Positions 45,037 through 54,390 of a stretch of 64,000 nucleotides of DNA are shown piece after piece. The DNA is from Chitinophagaceae bacterium DXS (GTDB lineage Bacteria > Bacteroidota > Bacteroidia > Chitinophagales > Chitinophagaceae), in NCBI GenBank assembly GCA_030345135.1, contig CP128386.1:2338272-2402271 (forward strand), read 5' to 3'. The position numbers and the translations under genes were made by a program. The first letter of the stretch is position 1, and each line of letters opens with the position of its first letter. Under the pieces are notes generated by a model, which did not search any database, had not been told where the DNA came from, and saw nothing but the letters and a program-made list of their open reading frames with translations.

Positions 45037-46398
45037 ATGGCAAAAATACAGTCTGGCACCATTGCCGAACCCATAAAACAACATACACAAAAAACTGATT
45101 TTAATCCTTCAATACAAAAACTGGCTAAATCCGGAGGCTTTTCGTTTCTTGAAAATACTATAGATGGCATTGCAAACCTCAATCCAGACAGAAAAGCCAG
45201 GAAAGAAATTTTTCTTACTGATCCCGACAAAAAAAAGGATAGAAAAAATTTATACAAGACACTTGAACTCTGGTTGGATATTTTGCAAAACAGCGGCGAC
45301 ACATCCGGAATGATCAGCAAGTGTAAACACGAAGCGGAAGCTGCTGAAAAGCTGATGAAGAAAAACCTGCGTGATACTTTAAAGGCAACCCGTTCGCTTG
45401 AGGTTGCATATAGAACAGTAGCCCAGTTTTACAAGAATGCAGAAAGCGATAAAATCAATAATGTAGTAATTGTAAACGCATCTGCAGAACAGATCAAAGA
45501 TCTTGACAATCCTCATTTTATTGATTTTATAGCGGCAGAGTTAAAGCAGCACTATGACCGGCTTGACCTGCGTGAGAATTACTCTCTGCTTGTTCTGCCA
45601 GGCTATCTTGGCTCAAACAAGGTCGTAGAAAAATGGGCGAAAATTGCCAGCGAAAATAAAGTAATGCTTGTGACCGATTTCGCCAACCTGGACAAGCCGG
45701 ACGACGTGATAGAGATGTTTACAGCAGCCAATTTAACCGGAGGAGAATTACACAGGAGCAATGTTATTATGACATGCAATTACCTGGCAGGGCGCGGAAA
45801 GGCAACTGAAACGGGCGAAGAGGAGGACGTGTTTATTCCGGGTTCAACCTCACTTGCCGGTAAGATGCATTACACATTGATGAGCCAGGTAACTGCCGGT
45901 AAAAAACATGGGGGTATGAATGAAGTAGATGCCGTGAGATTTGAACTGAAGAAATCTGAAATATCGCATCTTGAAAAACTGGGGCTTGTACCAATGGTAA
46001 ATGAGTATGGTAAGGTCATGGCTTTTTCGGCCAAGACCTTATTTACCGGCGATAACATTGGGTTGCAGACGTATTCTGTAGTGCGCGTTTTTGACTACGT
46101 AACAAAAGTACTTTTTGATTTCCTCAACCGCCGGGCATTTGAAAACTGGAATGTGAAGACTGAAGCGGACTTACGCGGACAAATTGTGCGTTACCTGGAT
46201 AGTATTAAGGGCCCGGATAAACTAATTGAAAAATTCAAGATCCTTCGCTTTGAGCAAGATCCTCAGCAAAAGGATCGCATTTGGCTTGACATAAACATCA
46301 CTCCCTACTTCCCTGCTAAAAGTTTTGTGATTAAACTGGATGGCCACAAAGGGGAAGATGAAAATGCTGAGTGGAATACGGAATATCAGCAAGGATAA
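45037..46398 (+). CDS. tssC: T6SS large sheath protein TssC (VipB)
   Basis: A 453-residue large sheath subunit. The N-terminal Lys-rich stretch and helices (FLENTIDGIANLNPDRKA) are followed by the conserved core (LVLPGYLGSNKVVEKWAKIA). Further family blocks are MTCNYLAGRGKAT and the C-terminal IRYLDSIKG-like helix with a beta handshake (IWLDINITPYFPAKSFVI). One tssC only is present. Contraction of TssB/C drives the TssD tube and the VgrG spike out of the cell. Confidence 0.92.
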   Translation: MAKIQSGTIAEPIKQHTQKTDFNPSIQKLAKSGGFSFLENTIDGIANLNPDRKARKEIFLTDPDKKKDRKNLYKTLELWLDILQNSGDTSGMISKCKHEAEAAEKLMKKNLRDTLKATRSLEVAYRTVAQFYKNAESDKINNVVIVNASAEQIKDLDNPHFIDFIAAELKQHYDRLDLRENYSLLVLPGYLGSNKVVEKWAKIASENKVMLVTDFANLDKPDDVIEMFTAANLTGGELHRSNVIMTCNYLAGRGKATETGEEEDVFIPGSTSLAGKMHYTLMSQVTAGKKHGGMNEVDAVRFELKKSEISHLEKLGLVPMVNEYGKVMAFSAKTLFTGDNIGLQTYSVVRVFDYVTKVLFDFLNRRAFENWNVKTEADLRGQIVRYLDSIKGPDKLIEKFKILRFEQDPQQKDRIWLDINITPYFPAKSFVIKLDGHKGEDENAEWNTEYQQG

Positions 46399-46425
46399 AC
46401 AATCCATATAGTTCACAATTTTCAT

Positions 46426-46438
46426 AACCTTAAAAAAT
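46426..46438 (+). promoter_or_regulatory. Leader 13-mer of tssD
   Basis: AACCTTAAAAAAT, six bases before the ATG, identical in sequence and spacing to the element before tssC. Confidence 0.5.
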
Positions 46439-46444
46439 CAAACA

Positions 46445-46849
46445 ATGGCAACTAAACCCGCCAAATTAGCACGTCTTACACTGGATGGAAAAGAGTACAA
46501 TGTTTTTTCCGCGTCATTTGAATCCACAAAACCGGTTGACCAATGGAACCGCGCCACAGCTTATGCCACTAAAGCAGATGCTAAATTTACGCTTGAGGGC
46601 AAAGATGATACGACCGCGATTTTTGAAAAGTATGCGAACAGCCGCAAAAGATTCGACGCAAAGCTGACGTTGTTCAATACGCACGAAGAAGGTAAGCTTG
46701 TTGAAACGGAATACAAGGAATGTACTATTACGTATTACCATTCTTCTTACAATTCTTCAAATGAGTTTCCTTACCAGATCTCCATTGTTCTTTCTCCGAA
46801 AACAACAGTTGAAGGCAATGCTGAGTTAACGTTCGATCAAAACAGTTAG
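46445..46849 (+). CDS. tssD: T6SS tube protein TssD (Hcp, Bacteroidota type)
   Basis: A 134-residue protein with the beta-barrel pattern of the Bacteroidota TssD family (LTLDGKEYNVFSASFESTKPVDQW, shown as LTLDGKEYNVFSASF and KPVDQW). It ends in strands such as FPYQISIVLSPKTTVEGNAEL. Hexamer rings of Hcp stack to form the inner tube and can carry small effectors. Only one tssD is in the window and it has no C-terminal extension. High expression is likely given the A-rich leader. Confidence 0.9.
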   Translation: MATKPAKLARLTLDGKEYNVFSASFESTKPVDQWNRATAYATKADAKFTLEGKDDTTAIFEKYANSRKRFDAKLTLFNTHEEGKLVETEYKECTITYYHSSYNSSNEFPYQISIVLSPKTTVEGNAELTFDQNS

Positions 46850-46954
46850 CAGGTCACCTATAACCGGCACGCATTTTACTGCGGCCGGTTATAGGTTAAC
46901 CATTTAGCCCAACCCGGGTACAACAATGGAAAGGCTCATCAACAATAATTCTTT

Positions 46955-48832
46955 ATGCAGCAAACGAATACGGCGACATCGGCGGTCAATGTCCCCCAAT
47001 ACATAGGTGCAGACGTACGCATTAATGGCAAACTCATTACGCATGTGTTGGCACTGGAAATTAGCCAGCAGCTATCAGCGCATAATCTTCTTATGCTGAA
47101 GATTCCACATGAGGAAGTTCAAAGCGAAGGTGTCATTTTCTTTGACGGAGCAGAAGAGCTCCTGGGAAAATATACTGAAGTAGTCATTTATGATAAGAAT
47201 GACAAGGACAGCGGAAAGCGGCTGGAAACGAAATTTTACATTACAGATGTGCAGTTCGATCATGAAGCGCTTAATGAGGGTATACTCGTACTTAAAGGTT
47301 GCAGCCCCACCTGGGTACTGGACGGCGCACCGGCATATGAAAGTTTCTGTGAAGAAACGCTGGCATCTGCGGTTCGCTATGTTGCCAAACCGCTGGATGA
47401 AGTAAGAACCAGCGTAATTGCGAATCCAATTTACACGCTTCCGGTTAAATATTTGTGCCGCTTTAACGAAAATGCATGGAATTTCCTGAGACGGCTTGCT
47501 GCAGATACCAACCAATTTTTGTATTTCGATGGACGCAACCTGATCTTCGGAGCAGCAGAAGAAAAGACAGGACCTGCCCTCATTTATGGACAAAATTGTT
47601 ATCGGCTCAGCATGAACATGCGCATGCGTCCAGTACAAAGCGGACTCTATGATTATGAGCCTCACATTCATGACTCATTCATGCATGAAACAACCACACA
47701 AACTGATTTTAAAGGAACTTACAGAGATCATGCGTTTACGCGCTCCAGGCAAATGACTCCTTATGCACTTAATTACACTCACCCGAAGATTCTGCCACCG
47801 GATGAAGGATTGCTTGTTGAGCTATCAAGATCCTTTACCAACAGCACTGCGTCTAATATGTATGAAGTAGCCGGAGAAAGCACGAGTTTTCAAATGCATG
47901 TGGGAATGGTAGTAGGCATCAATGCTAAACGCGATGGCAAGGATCAGTGGCATACAGATGTCAGAATCAGCTCTATCACACACAAGCTTGATGCAGCCGG
48001 AAACTACTCCAATGAATTCACAGGGATTTCCGCTGCATGCAAAGCCCCTCCTCCACTTGCCTGTCAACGGCCACAAACTTACCCCCTACCCGCCACCGTT
48101 CTTAGCAATGACGATCCTCAGGGAAAGGGCCGTATTAAAGTGCAGTTTATTGGCTGGCGCCAGCAACATTCTCTCCAGGAAACAGACTGGATAAGAGTTC
48201 TCACGCCTCATGCCGGTGGCGGCGGCAACAACGACCAGCCCATAAACCGCGGTATGGTATGGATCCCCGAAAAAAGCGACCAGGTAATGATAGATTTTGA
48301 ACAGGGGAACCCGGACAGACCGGTGGTGATTGGGAGTGTTTTTCATGGGAGGAATGGAAGGGGTGGTGGGGAGAATAACCACATTAAAAGTATTATCACC
48401 AGAACAGGTCACACAATCGAATTTGATGATAACTCGGATGGGACACACATTTTGATTAAGGATCCTGGAGGTAATGAAATCTATTTGGATACAGAGGGCA
48501 AGAATATTACGATTACCGCTCCTGAAACTATTACGTTGAATTGCAAAAACATGGTAGTTAACGTAGAAAAGAATATGGATGTCACGATAGGACAAGATGA
48601 AACAAAAAGCATCGGACAAAATAAGACATCAGAGATAGCCAACACATATAGTGTCTCGTCCGGAAATAAGAAAGAAGATATCAGAGAAACTATGGAGCTG
48701 CACGTAAACCAGTCAATTGAACAAACATCCGGTGATATAAAAATCACAACGCAAACAGGCGATATGGTTTTCAGAGGAGCAGGAAAAACATTAGTTCAGG
48801 GACGAGTAGACGCCCGGATCAGCAAAGGATAA
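46955..48832 (+). CDS. vgrG: T6SS spike protein TssI (VgrG)
   Basis: A 625-residue spike. The gp27-like part covers about residues 1-360. The OB-fold (gp5-like) domain follows, with LPATVLSNDDPQGKGRIKVQF, VLTPHAGGGG, GMVWIPEKSDQVMIDFEQGNPDRPVVIGSVFHG (noted as separate motifs). The C-terminal beta-helix consists of short repeats (GKNITITA, NMVVNVEKNMDVTIGQ, TKSIGQNKTSEIANTY) ending at residue 625. No toxic domain is appended, so cargo must bind the tip through PAAR-like partners such as the protein at 52424. Confidence 0.93.
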   Translation: MQQTNTATSAVNVPQYIGADVRINGKLITHVLALEISQQLSAHNLLMLKIPHEEVQSEGVIFFDGAEELLGKYTEVVIYDKNDKDSGKRLETKFYITDVQFDHEALNEGILVLKGCSPTWVLDGAPAYESFCEETLASAVRYVAKPLDEVRTSVIANPIYTLPVKYLCRFNENAWNFLRRLAADTNQFLYFDGRNLIFGAAEEKTGPALIYGQNCYRLSMNMRMRPVQSGLYDYEPHIHDSFMHETTTQTDFKGTYRDHAFTRSRQMTPYALNYTHPKILPPDEGLLVELSRSFTNSTASNMYEVAGESTSFQMHVGMVVGINAKRDGKDQWHTDVRISSITHKLDAAGNYSNEFTGISAACKAPPPLACQRPQTYPLPATVLSNDDPQGKGRIKVQFIGWRQQHSLQETDWIRVLTPHAGGGGNNDQPINRGMVWIPEKSDQVMIDFEQGNPDRPVVIGSVFHGRNGRGGGENNHIKSIITRTGHTIEFDDNSDGTHILIKDPGGNEIYLDTEGKNITITAPETITLNCKNMVVNVEKNMDVTIGQDETKSIGQNKTSEIANTYSVSSGNKKEDIRETMELHVNQSIEQTSGDIKITTQTGDMVFRGAGKTLVQGRVDARISKG

Positions 48833-48835
48833 ACT

Positions 48836-49876
48836 ATGCAAAAAATCACGACAGTATTTATTTGCTGGCTTTTAAACATATGCGTTGTTAGTTGTCAGCA
48901 TCATAAAGCAGGGACAAAAATGGAAAAATATAATTGGTCGCCAACAGAATGCGCACCTAAAAATTATCCTGTAAAAATTCATTCCGGATACCTTGTATAT
49001 GAAGGAGGCAGCATCTATGTTCCAAGTAGCGCTCTTGTCGACAATGGATGGGGCGAACTTGGCTCTACCCATGCTGTAGGGGACGACTTTAAACCAGTGC
49101 CATATCGTTTAGATCTTACCTGGTTTTCCTACACGGAAAGCAAATTTTACACCGGTAGCTTTGAACTGCCGAAAGAAAAAATAAGCAAGTTATTCAAGGA
49201 AGGATATTGGGATATGGATGTAAAAAAGCAACTAACCTACAATACGATAGTCGTAGGTATGGCGCCAGGCGGTGTGGTTGTCGTTTGGCTTAGTATAGGT
49301 GCCCCACAGGTGGAAATAGGCCGTTATCAGGCACATGATACTATTGTTTCCATGCGAGATTTCTTACCGTCGGCTTATTACAACGATCCCAAAGAGTATG
49401 CACAAAGAATTTTAAGCGGCGAACACGAAATAGCGGAAAACCTATCCCAAAACGGCATCCCATATGGTTTATGGGATACTTACCGTGAAAGATTTCATAT
49501 TCGCACGGTTGTAGATTTCGAAGATAGTATAAGCAGAACCAAACAGGTACTCTTGTTCTATTTTAATGAAGAAAGAGAAGATATTACATCTGCGTTACAA
49601 GAAACAAAAGAATATCTTTTCAAAGCGCGGATAAAGGAAATCGGTGTTGCCTGGGAACATAATAACAAACAGTATTTCTCAAATATATCATTGAAGGAAA
49701 ATGAGGTATTCGATGCATATAAGACTTTATATTCTGAAAATTCAAAGCAAGCAGAGCTGCTGCTAAAAATAAATAAGCATAATGATTCAGTTAAGATTTA
49801 CTTACGAAACTTTCAAAAGCAAATCTTGCTAACTCCAAAGTTTATAGAGACGTATCAATTAAGCAAAAAATTATAG
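48836..49876 (+). CDS. DUF2931-like lipoprotein, candidate immunity protein of the DUF2235 lipase
   Basis: A 346-residue protein with a lipoprotein signal (ICVVSC, Cys near residue 20). The first part after the signal, YNWSPTECAPKNYPVKIHSG, is the typical opening of DUF2931 proteins. Then come a beta-rich domain (RLDLTWFSYTESKFYTGSFELP, cut: LDLTWFSY, GSFELP) and a hydrophobic VVGMAPGGVVVVWLS segment. The gene starts four bases after vgrG and ends 23 bases before the DUF2235 gene. Lipid-anchored periplasmic proteins next to Tle phospholipases are commonly their immunity proteins; that role is inferred here. Confidence 0.7.
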   Translation: MQKITTVFICWLLNICVVSCQHHKAGTKMEKYNWSPTECAPKNYPVKIHSGYLVYEGGSIYVPSSALVDNGWGELGSTHAVGDDFKPVPYRLDLTWFSYTESKFYTGSFELPKEKISKLFKEGYWDMDVKKQLTYNTIVVGMAPGGVVVVWLSIGAPQVEIGRYQAHDTIVSMRDFLPSAYYNDPKEYAQRILSGEHEIAENLSQNGIPYGLWDTYRERFHIRTVVDFEDSISRTKQVLLFYFNEEREDITSALQETKEYLFKARIKEIGVAWEHNNKQYFSNISLKENEVFDAYKTLYSENSKQAELLLKINKHNDSVKIYLRNFQKQILLTPKFIETYQLSKKL

Positions 49877-49899
49877 TTTTTTTACCCGAAACCTATTGC

Positions 49900-51600
49900 A
49901 TGTCTTACACAAGTTTCGTATACGATATATCAGAAATAGAAAAGTTAACAGTTGGCACAATTGATGTCATCGTTGCACTATTTTTCGACGGCACACAAAA
50001 CAATAGAAATAACACAAATGCCAAGCAAAAATATGTTCACCTAAAAGAGCGTAATATTAAAAAGGGTGCAAGTATTGAAGAGGAAAAGCAGGCACAAGCA
50101 TATGATGATTATGGCAACAAAGATGACGACAGTTATGAAAATGACCTTTCGAATATAGCTCGACTGGAAGCGTACTATCCCAAACTGGAATCAGAAGACT
50201 GTGTAACTGATAGTATTTATATAGAAGGTATTGGGACAGAAGACTACCAACGCGACCAAGTGCATATTCTCTATGGTGCTTCTTCTAATGGTGTGGCAAT
50301 GGGCGCTGGTCGTACAGGAATCAGGGGCAAGGTTAGAATTGGCTGTGAAAAACTCGCAGACAAATGCTTAAAAATTATAAAAAAAGGCAAAAGGAAAAAG
50401 GCTATTAATTGCCTCACGATAGATGTTTTTGGATTTAGCCGGGGTGCTGCTGCCGCTCGTAATTTTATCCATGAAGTTACCCGGCAAGATGGCATCAAGT
50501 ATGACAATGGCATCGGCGGCGTTGATGGTCAATATTATTGGCCTTCTTCTGACGAAATTCCACCTCATGGTTTTTTAGGATTCTTTTTAAAGCAAAAAAA
50601 CGTAACTATCAATCGCATTTGCATACGCTTTGTTGGCTTATTTGATACGGTTTTATCCTACGACCCTAATGGGCATTTTTCAGCAAGTTTTAATACGGGA
50701 GCGCGAAATAAGGCTGTTGTAGAAGGCTTGCATCTAAATGCAATAAACAAAGCACGACGAGTAGTGCATCTTGTAGCAGCGGATGAATATAGAGAAAATT
50801 TCCCTTTGACTGACATAAGAAGCATGGGTACGGTAACTGTTGAACATAACCTTTTCCATAATATATACCGCATTCCTTGCGCAAATTTTCATACTTCTGT
50901 CGCTGGTTCAAAAGCTCTTCAGTTGTCATTTCCGGGAGCACACTCTGACATAGGCGGCGGTTATGTAGAAGGCAATATCGAATATGTAGATGAAATTTTA
51001 AATGGCGATATCGAAAAGCTGAAACAAAAAAAAGAAACCCTTTGGAAAAGCGGATGGTTTAAAGAAAAAGAACTTACAGTGCATTCTTTTAAAAGAAAAC
51101 TATCTGGACGGCGCCGTTTGAGCAATAAGTACAGTTACATTCTTCTTCATATAATGTGCGAATTTGGGGTAAAATTTGGAATACCATTCAGGCAAAACTC
51201 GTTAGAAAACGAGTATGAACTAAGATTAACAAGCACCGCTTCAAGCGATGGAAAGTTACGAAACATAACACTTAGCGAGGATAACATTCTAATTAGAACT
51301 AAACAAAGGCTATACAAGTATGCCTTTGATAACTACACCCAACCGTATGTTTTCAACCCCTTTATTGAAGATGAATACAAAGATTTGGATAAACATTATG
51401 CAGGTTCTAAAATACCGGAAAAGCGATTTGCTGAATACCGTCAAAAAAAACAGGAACTACAAGAGCAATTGGATCTAAAAAGGCTGCGCAATGAATTTCT
51501 ACACTGGTCCTCAAACTTTGATTGGATTGGAATGGACCCTGTTACCATTACAGTAGACGGGAAAACAGATTATGGTGAACGCGTGATTTTACCTGGATAA
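49900..51600 (+). CDS. DUF2235 alpha/beta-hydrolase, Tle1-like phospholipase effector
   Basis: A 566-residue protein of the DUF2235 family. It begins with the conserved VALFFDGTQNNRNN. The nucleophile elbow is DVFGFSRGAAAARNF (Ser near 179), the acid VGLFDTV (Asp near 248) and the His lies in FPGAHSDIGGGY (near 347), so the Ser-Asp-His triad is intact. In other T6SS such proteins (Tle1) hydrolyse phospholipids of rival cells in the periplasm. There is no signal peptide, as expected for T6SS cargo, and no PAAR domain. It lies beside a DUF2931 lipoprotein, the likely immunity partner. Confidence 0.85.
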   Translation: MSYTSFVYDISEIEKLTVGTIDVIVALFFDGTQNNRNNTNAKQKYVHLKERNIKKGASIEEEKQAQAYDDYGNKDDDSYENDLSNIARLEAYYPKLESEDCVTDSIYIEGIGTEDYQRDQVHILYGASSNGVAMGAGRTGIRGKVRIGCEKLADKCLKIIKKGKRKKAINCLTIDVFGFSRGAAAARNFIHEVTRQDGIKYDNGIGGVDGQYYWPSSDEIPPHGFLGFFLKQKNVTINRICIRFVGLFDTVLSYDPNGHFSASFNTGARNKAVVEGLHLNAINKARRVVHLVAADEYRENFPLTDIRSMGTVTVEHNLFHNIYRIPCANFHTSVAGSKALQLSFPGAHSDIGGGYVEGNIEYVDEILNGDIEKLKQKKETLWKSGWFKEKELTVHSFKRKLSGRRRLSNKYSYILLHIMCEFGVKFGIPFRQNSLENEYELRLTSTASSDGKLRNITLSEDNILIRTKQRLYKYAFDNYTQPYVFNPFIEDEYKDLDKHYAGSKIPEKRFAEYRQKKQELQEQLDLKRLRNEFLHWSSNFDWIGMDPVTITVDGKTDYGERVILPG

Positions 51601-51618
51601 AATTGAAATTGTCTGAAA

Positions 51619-52422
51619 ATGTTGAATAACCCTACATATGCTTTTAAAGCAACATGTCGTGTCATAGAAAAAGATCATAGAGATGTGGTTTCTTATGAAT
51701 GTGCACTTCATATCGAAATACTTGAAAACATTAATAAGGTGCATTACATCAAGGAAAAGAATTCCAATATGAACGATGCCCAAGCTTCCTTTTATGTTTA
51801 TCAAATCGAGATAAACGACGTGAAGGTGACCACCGGTAAGAAGGCACAAAAAGCAGCTGATTTTATAAGAAGATTGTACTATCGCTATGATTGGATAATA
51901 GCAAAAGCGCAAAAAAGTGGCTTTATAACATCAACTGAAAATATCGAAGAGTTAAAAAACAACTGGCGCGAATTAAAACAGGTAATACTGAGTAGCTATT
52001 GCGGTGCGAAGGTGGAAAACTACCTTGAGCACTTGAACAAGCCGTTTATGCAAAATACTCTTCTTGAAGTTCCATTTAGCCAATACCTGTACTTTGGGTT
52101 ATTATTTCCACCCATTCCTGTTGCGCACAATTCCATTTGGCAGGGCGCACGAAATATCCAACTTTCTGATTTTGAAAAAGAAAGTTTCGAAGAAATAATT
52201 ACTTATTTGAACACAACAAAAGATGGACGACGCAGGTACAAAATATCAGCCAACATACTGCCTGATTCTCCTATTTACGTAGAAAGCTTCACTGGAACCA
52301 TTATGCGATCGCCGGGAGCCCTACTTGTAGATCAGGCTGAGGCAGAAATTATTTATTACCGCAATGATCAAAGGATCGAGTGGGATTTCGATTTAGAAAT
52401 GAACACACTAAATCTTTGTTAG
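51619..52422 (+). CDS. Unrecognised 267-residue protein of the effector module
   Basis: No family recognised. It lacks a signal peptide and membrane segments. The N-terminal 80 residues are strand-rich (YAFKATCRVIEKDHRDVVSY), the middle is helical (AADFIRRLYYRYDWIIAKAQ), and a second strand-rich part follows with a Pro-rich stretch (LLFPPIPVAHNSIWQGARN). It ends WDFDLEMNTLNLC. The stop is one base before the start of the PAAR/GH19 gene, so the two are translationally coupled. A chaperone or adaptor that loads the PAAR/GH19 or the lipase effector on the spike is a reasonable guess; a cytoplasmic immunity protein is the other. Confidence 0.7.
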   Translation: MLNNPTYAFKATCRVIEKDHRDVVSYECALHIEILENINKVHYIKEKNSNMNDAQASFYVYQIEINDVKVTTGKKAQKAADFIRRLYYRYDWIIAKAQKSGFITSTENIEELKNNWRELKQVILSSYCGAKVENYLEHLNKPFMQNTLLEVPFSQYLYFGLLFPPIPVAHNSIWQGARNIQLSDFEKESFEEIITYLNTTKDGRRRYKISANILPDSPIYVESFTGTIMRSPGALLVDQAEAEIIYYRNDQRIEWDFDLEMNTLNLC

Positions 52423-52423
52423 T

Positions 52424-54337
52424 ATGGGATTACTATCTAGGCTACTTTCCGAACCTCAGGTTACAGACAGACAACACCAGGAGCTTGCCAAATCGGCAAA
52501 GCAAATTCTAAAATCTGTCGAAACAACTCCACAGGATGAAGGTGATCCTATTTCTACTGCAGCCTTTCAATCCGCTGCAAACAATGCGCGGCAAAAGGTT
52601 GCAGAAGCCACGGACACTGGGCCAGCGCCGGATAGTAAAGAAGCCAGAAAAGAAAAAAAGAAGGAGAACGAATGGCACGATCCTAACGAACAAATCAAGT
52701 ATGTAAATGAACAGGGGAAAGTGAGCTGCACTTTTTGTTCATGTCTTATTGGAGATATTAAAGTAACCTCAACAGAAGTGAAGCTTCAGGATGCATTATG
52801 GGCTACTGCCGGCGATAAAAACGATGCAGCAAATATTCAATTCAAAGGTGTATGCAATCACTCTAAATGGGGCAGATATAAACCACCATGCTCAGGCGTA
52901 ATCCAGTTGGGAGAATGGAAGAATTTATCAAACACAATAATTGACTCACACCCAGCCTTATTACGGAAATCGGCTATTCCATGCAATATAAGTGGTCAGG
53001 ACATAAAAATTGAACACAGTGGCCAAAGGGCTGTTTTGGAGGAGTTACCCGACGACTATAGAGATTTAGAAGCGGACAACGATACTGATGACCCAGCCAA
53101 GCCTCCAACCTGCAATAATTGCAGCAGCGAGTTTACAATAGAACAAGTTAAGGCGATGGCTGGCACCCTGACTTCACAACAGGAAAAATTTGCAATATCC
53201 GTTTTGAAGTATTTAAATCTATATCGAGCGAAGTTCAATCTTGACACATGCATAAGGAAGGCACAATTTATGGCTCAAGTCATGGCTGAAACGGATGCAT
53301 TTAGCATATCTCTTGAAAGTGGAAATTACCAGCCCTCAGCATTAACTGAATTTGCACATGGTGGAACAAGATTTCATAAAGATGCCTTATTGGCCGATTA
53401 TTTTATTGAGCCGGAAAAAGATCAAAAAAAATGCTATGGTTATTTTTCAGATGTAGAACTAGACACAAAAATCATCTTGGAATACAAAAGCACAAGTCTA
53501 ATTAAGGATAAGAAAATTTTAAGAGAATTACTCAAGGAGGAGCCTTATAATCAAATAAAAATCGATCAGAGGGAATTGTACGGACGTAGCATGAAGGATA
53601 CAAAGACTAAGCAATTTATAGACAAGACATTATATGATGATAAAGATCTTAAAATTATACTCAAAGGGCATGAAGCCTATCAGGTAGAAATCTTTTCACG
53701 GGCCTATGGTGGCTGGATGAAGAACGGTGATGAAAAAACGAAAGACGGATATAGATTCAGAGGTAGGGGAATACTTCAATTAACTGGCAGGGAAGATTAT
53801 ACCAAACTTTCTGAATATAGAAACAAACATCCTTTTCCTAGTGATGCAAGTGGTGACATAGATTTTACTAAAGATGTTGATGCTGCCAGCTTTAAAGGAA
53901 ACTATGAAAAACTGGATGATAAGGAAGACGCTATTTATGCAGTACAATCTGCCGTATGGGAGTGGTTCGATTCAAAAAAAACAAGTTTGTTTGGCACCAA
54001 TGGCTTTGCGGACAATGATGATATAGCTAAGGTCTCTAAAACAATTAATGGAGGATTTAATGGTATTAAACGACGTAATGATTATATTAAAAAGGCAAGA
54101 CAAAAAACAGCGTTTGATGTTTTCAACCATTATGAAACCGTGTATAATAATGGAAACACCATAGATAAAAAAATTGTTATGAAAAACTTGCAATTACTCA
54201 ATAAAGATGCGTCTATGCCAGATCCAGATGACAAGACTAAAAACATAAAATTTAAAGATGACAATGCAATTGCTCTTTATGAAAAATTAAGGAACCAGGA
54301 GGAGGAGGCAAAAAAAACTGATACAAAAAAGATCTAA
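52424..54337 (+). CDS. PAAR-like/GH19 peptidoglycan-degrading T6SS effector
   Basis: A 637-residue fusion. Residues 1-90 are a polar linker. About 95-210 is a PAAR-like domain of the DUF4280 kind (SCTFCSC, FKGVCNHSKWG, KPPCSGVI, SHPALLRKSAIPC) that should cap the VgrG tip. A Cys pair (TCNNC) follows, and then a GH19 chitinase/endolysin-like domain (about 240-600). The likely catalytic Glu is near 288 in MAETDAF, with the substrate-site motif YRFRGRGILQLTGREDY near 441-457 and SAVWEWFDSK. GH19 enzymes of this kind cut chitin or peptidoglycan; as a T6SS effector the wall is the probable target. Visibly richer in A+T than the structural genes. Confidence 0.82.
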   Translation: MGLLSRLLSEPQVTDRQHQELAKSAKQILKSVETTPQDEGDPISTAAFQSAANNARQKVAEATDTGPAPDSKEARKEKKKENEWHDPNEQIKYVNEQGKVSCTFCSCLIGDIKVTSTEVKLQDALWATAGDKNDAANIQFKGVCNHSKWGRYKPPCSGVIQLGEWKNLSNTIIDSHPALLRKSAIPCNISGQDIKIEHSGQRAVLEELPDDYRDLEADNDTDDPAKPPTCNNCSSEFTIEQVKAMAGTLTSQQEKFAISVLKYLNLYRAKFNLDTCIRKAQFMAQVMAETDAFSISLESGNYQPSALTEFAHGGTRFHKDALLADYFIEPEKDQKKCYGYFSDVELDTKIILEYKSTSLIKDKKILRELLKEEPYNQIKIDQRELYGRSMKDTKTKQFIDKTLYDDKDLKIILKGHEAYQVEIFSRAYGGWMKNGDEKTKDGYRFRGRGILQLTGREDYTKLSEYRNKHPFPSDASGDIDFTKDVDAASFKGNYEKLDDKEDAIYAVQSAVWEWFDSKKTSLFGTNGFADNDDIAKVSKTINGGFNGIKRRNDYIKKARQKTAFDVFNHYETVYNNGNTIDKKIVMKNLQLLNKDASMPDPDDKTKNIKFKDDNAIALYEKLRNQEEEAKKTDTKKI

Positions 54338-54390
54338 CAAATGTAAATACGCAAAATGACATGAATCCAAGAAATTAAATCAACCTTACC

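Noticed and set aside
47075..47671. 198-codon minus-strand frame opposite vgrG
   Set aside because: Antisense to the well-supported gp27-like part of VgrG; no start context or family pattern.
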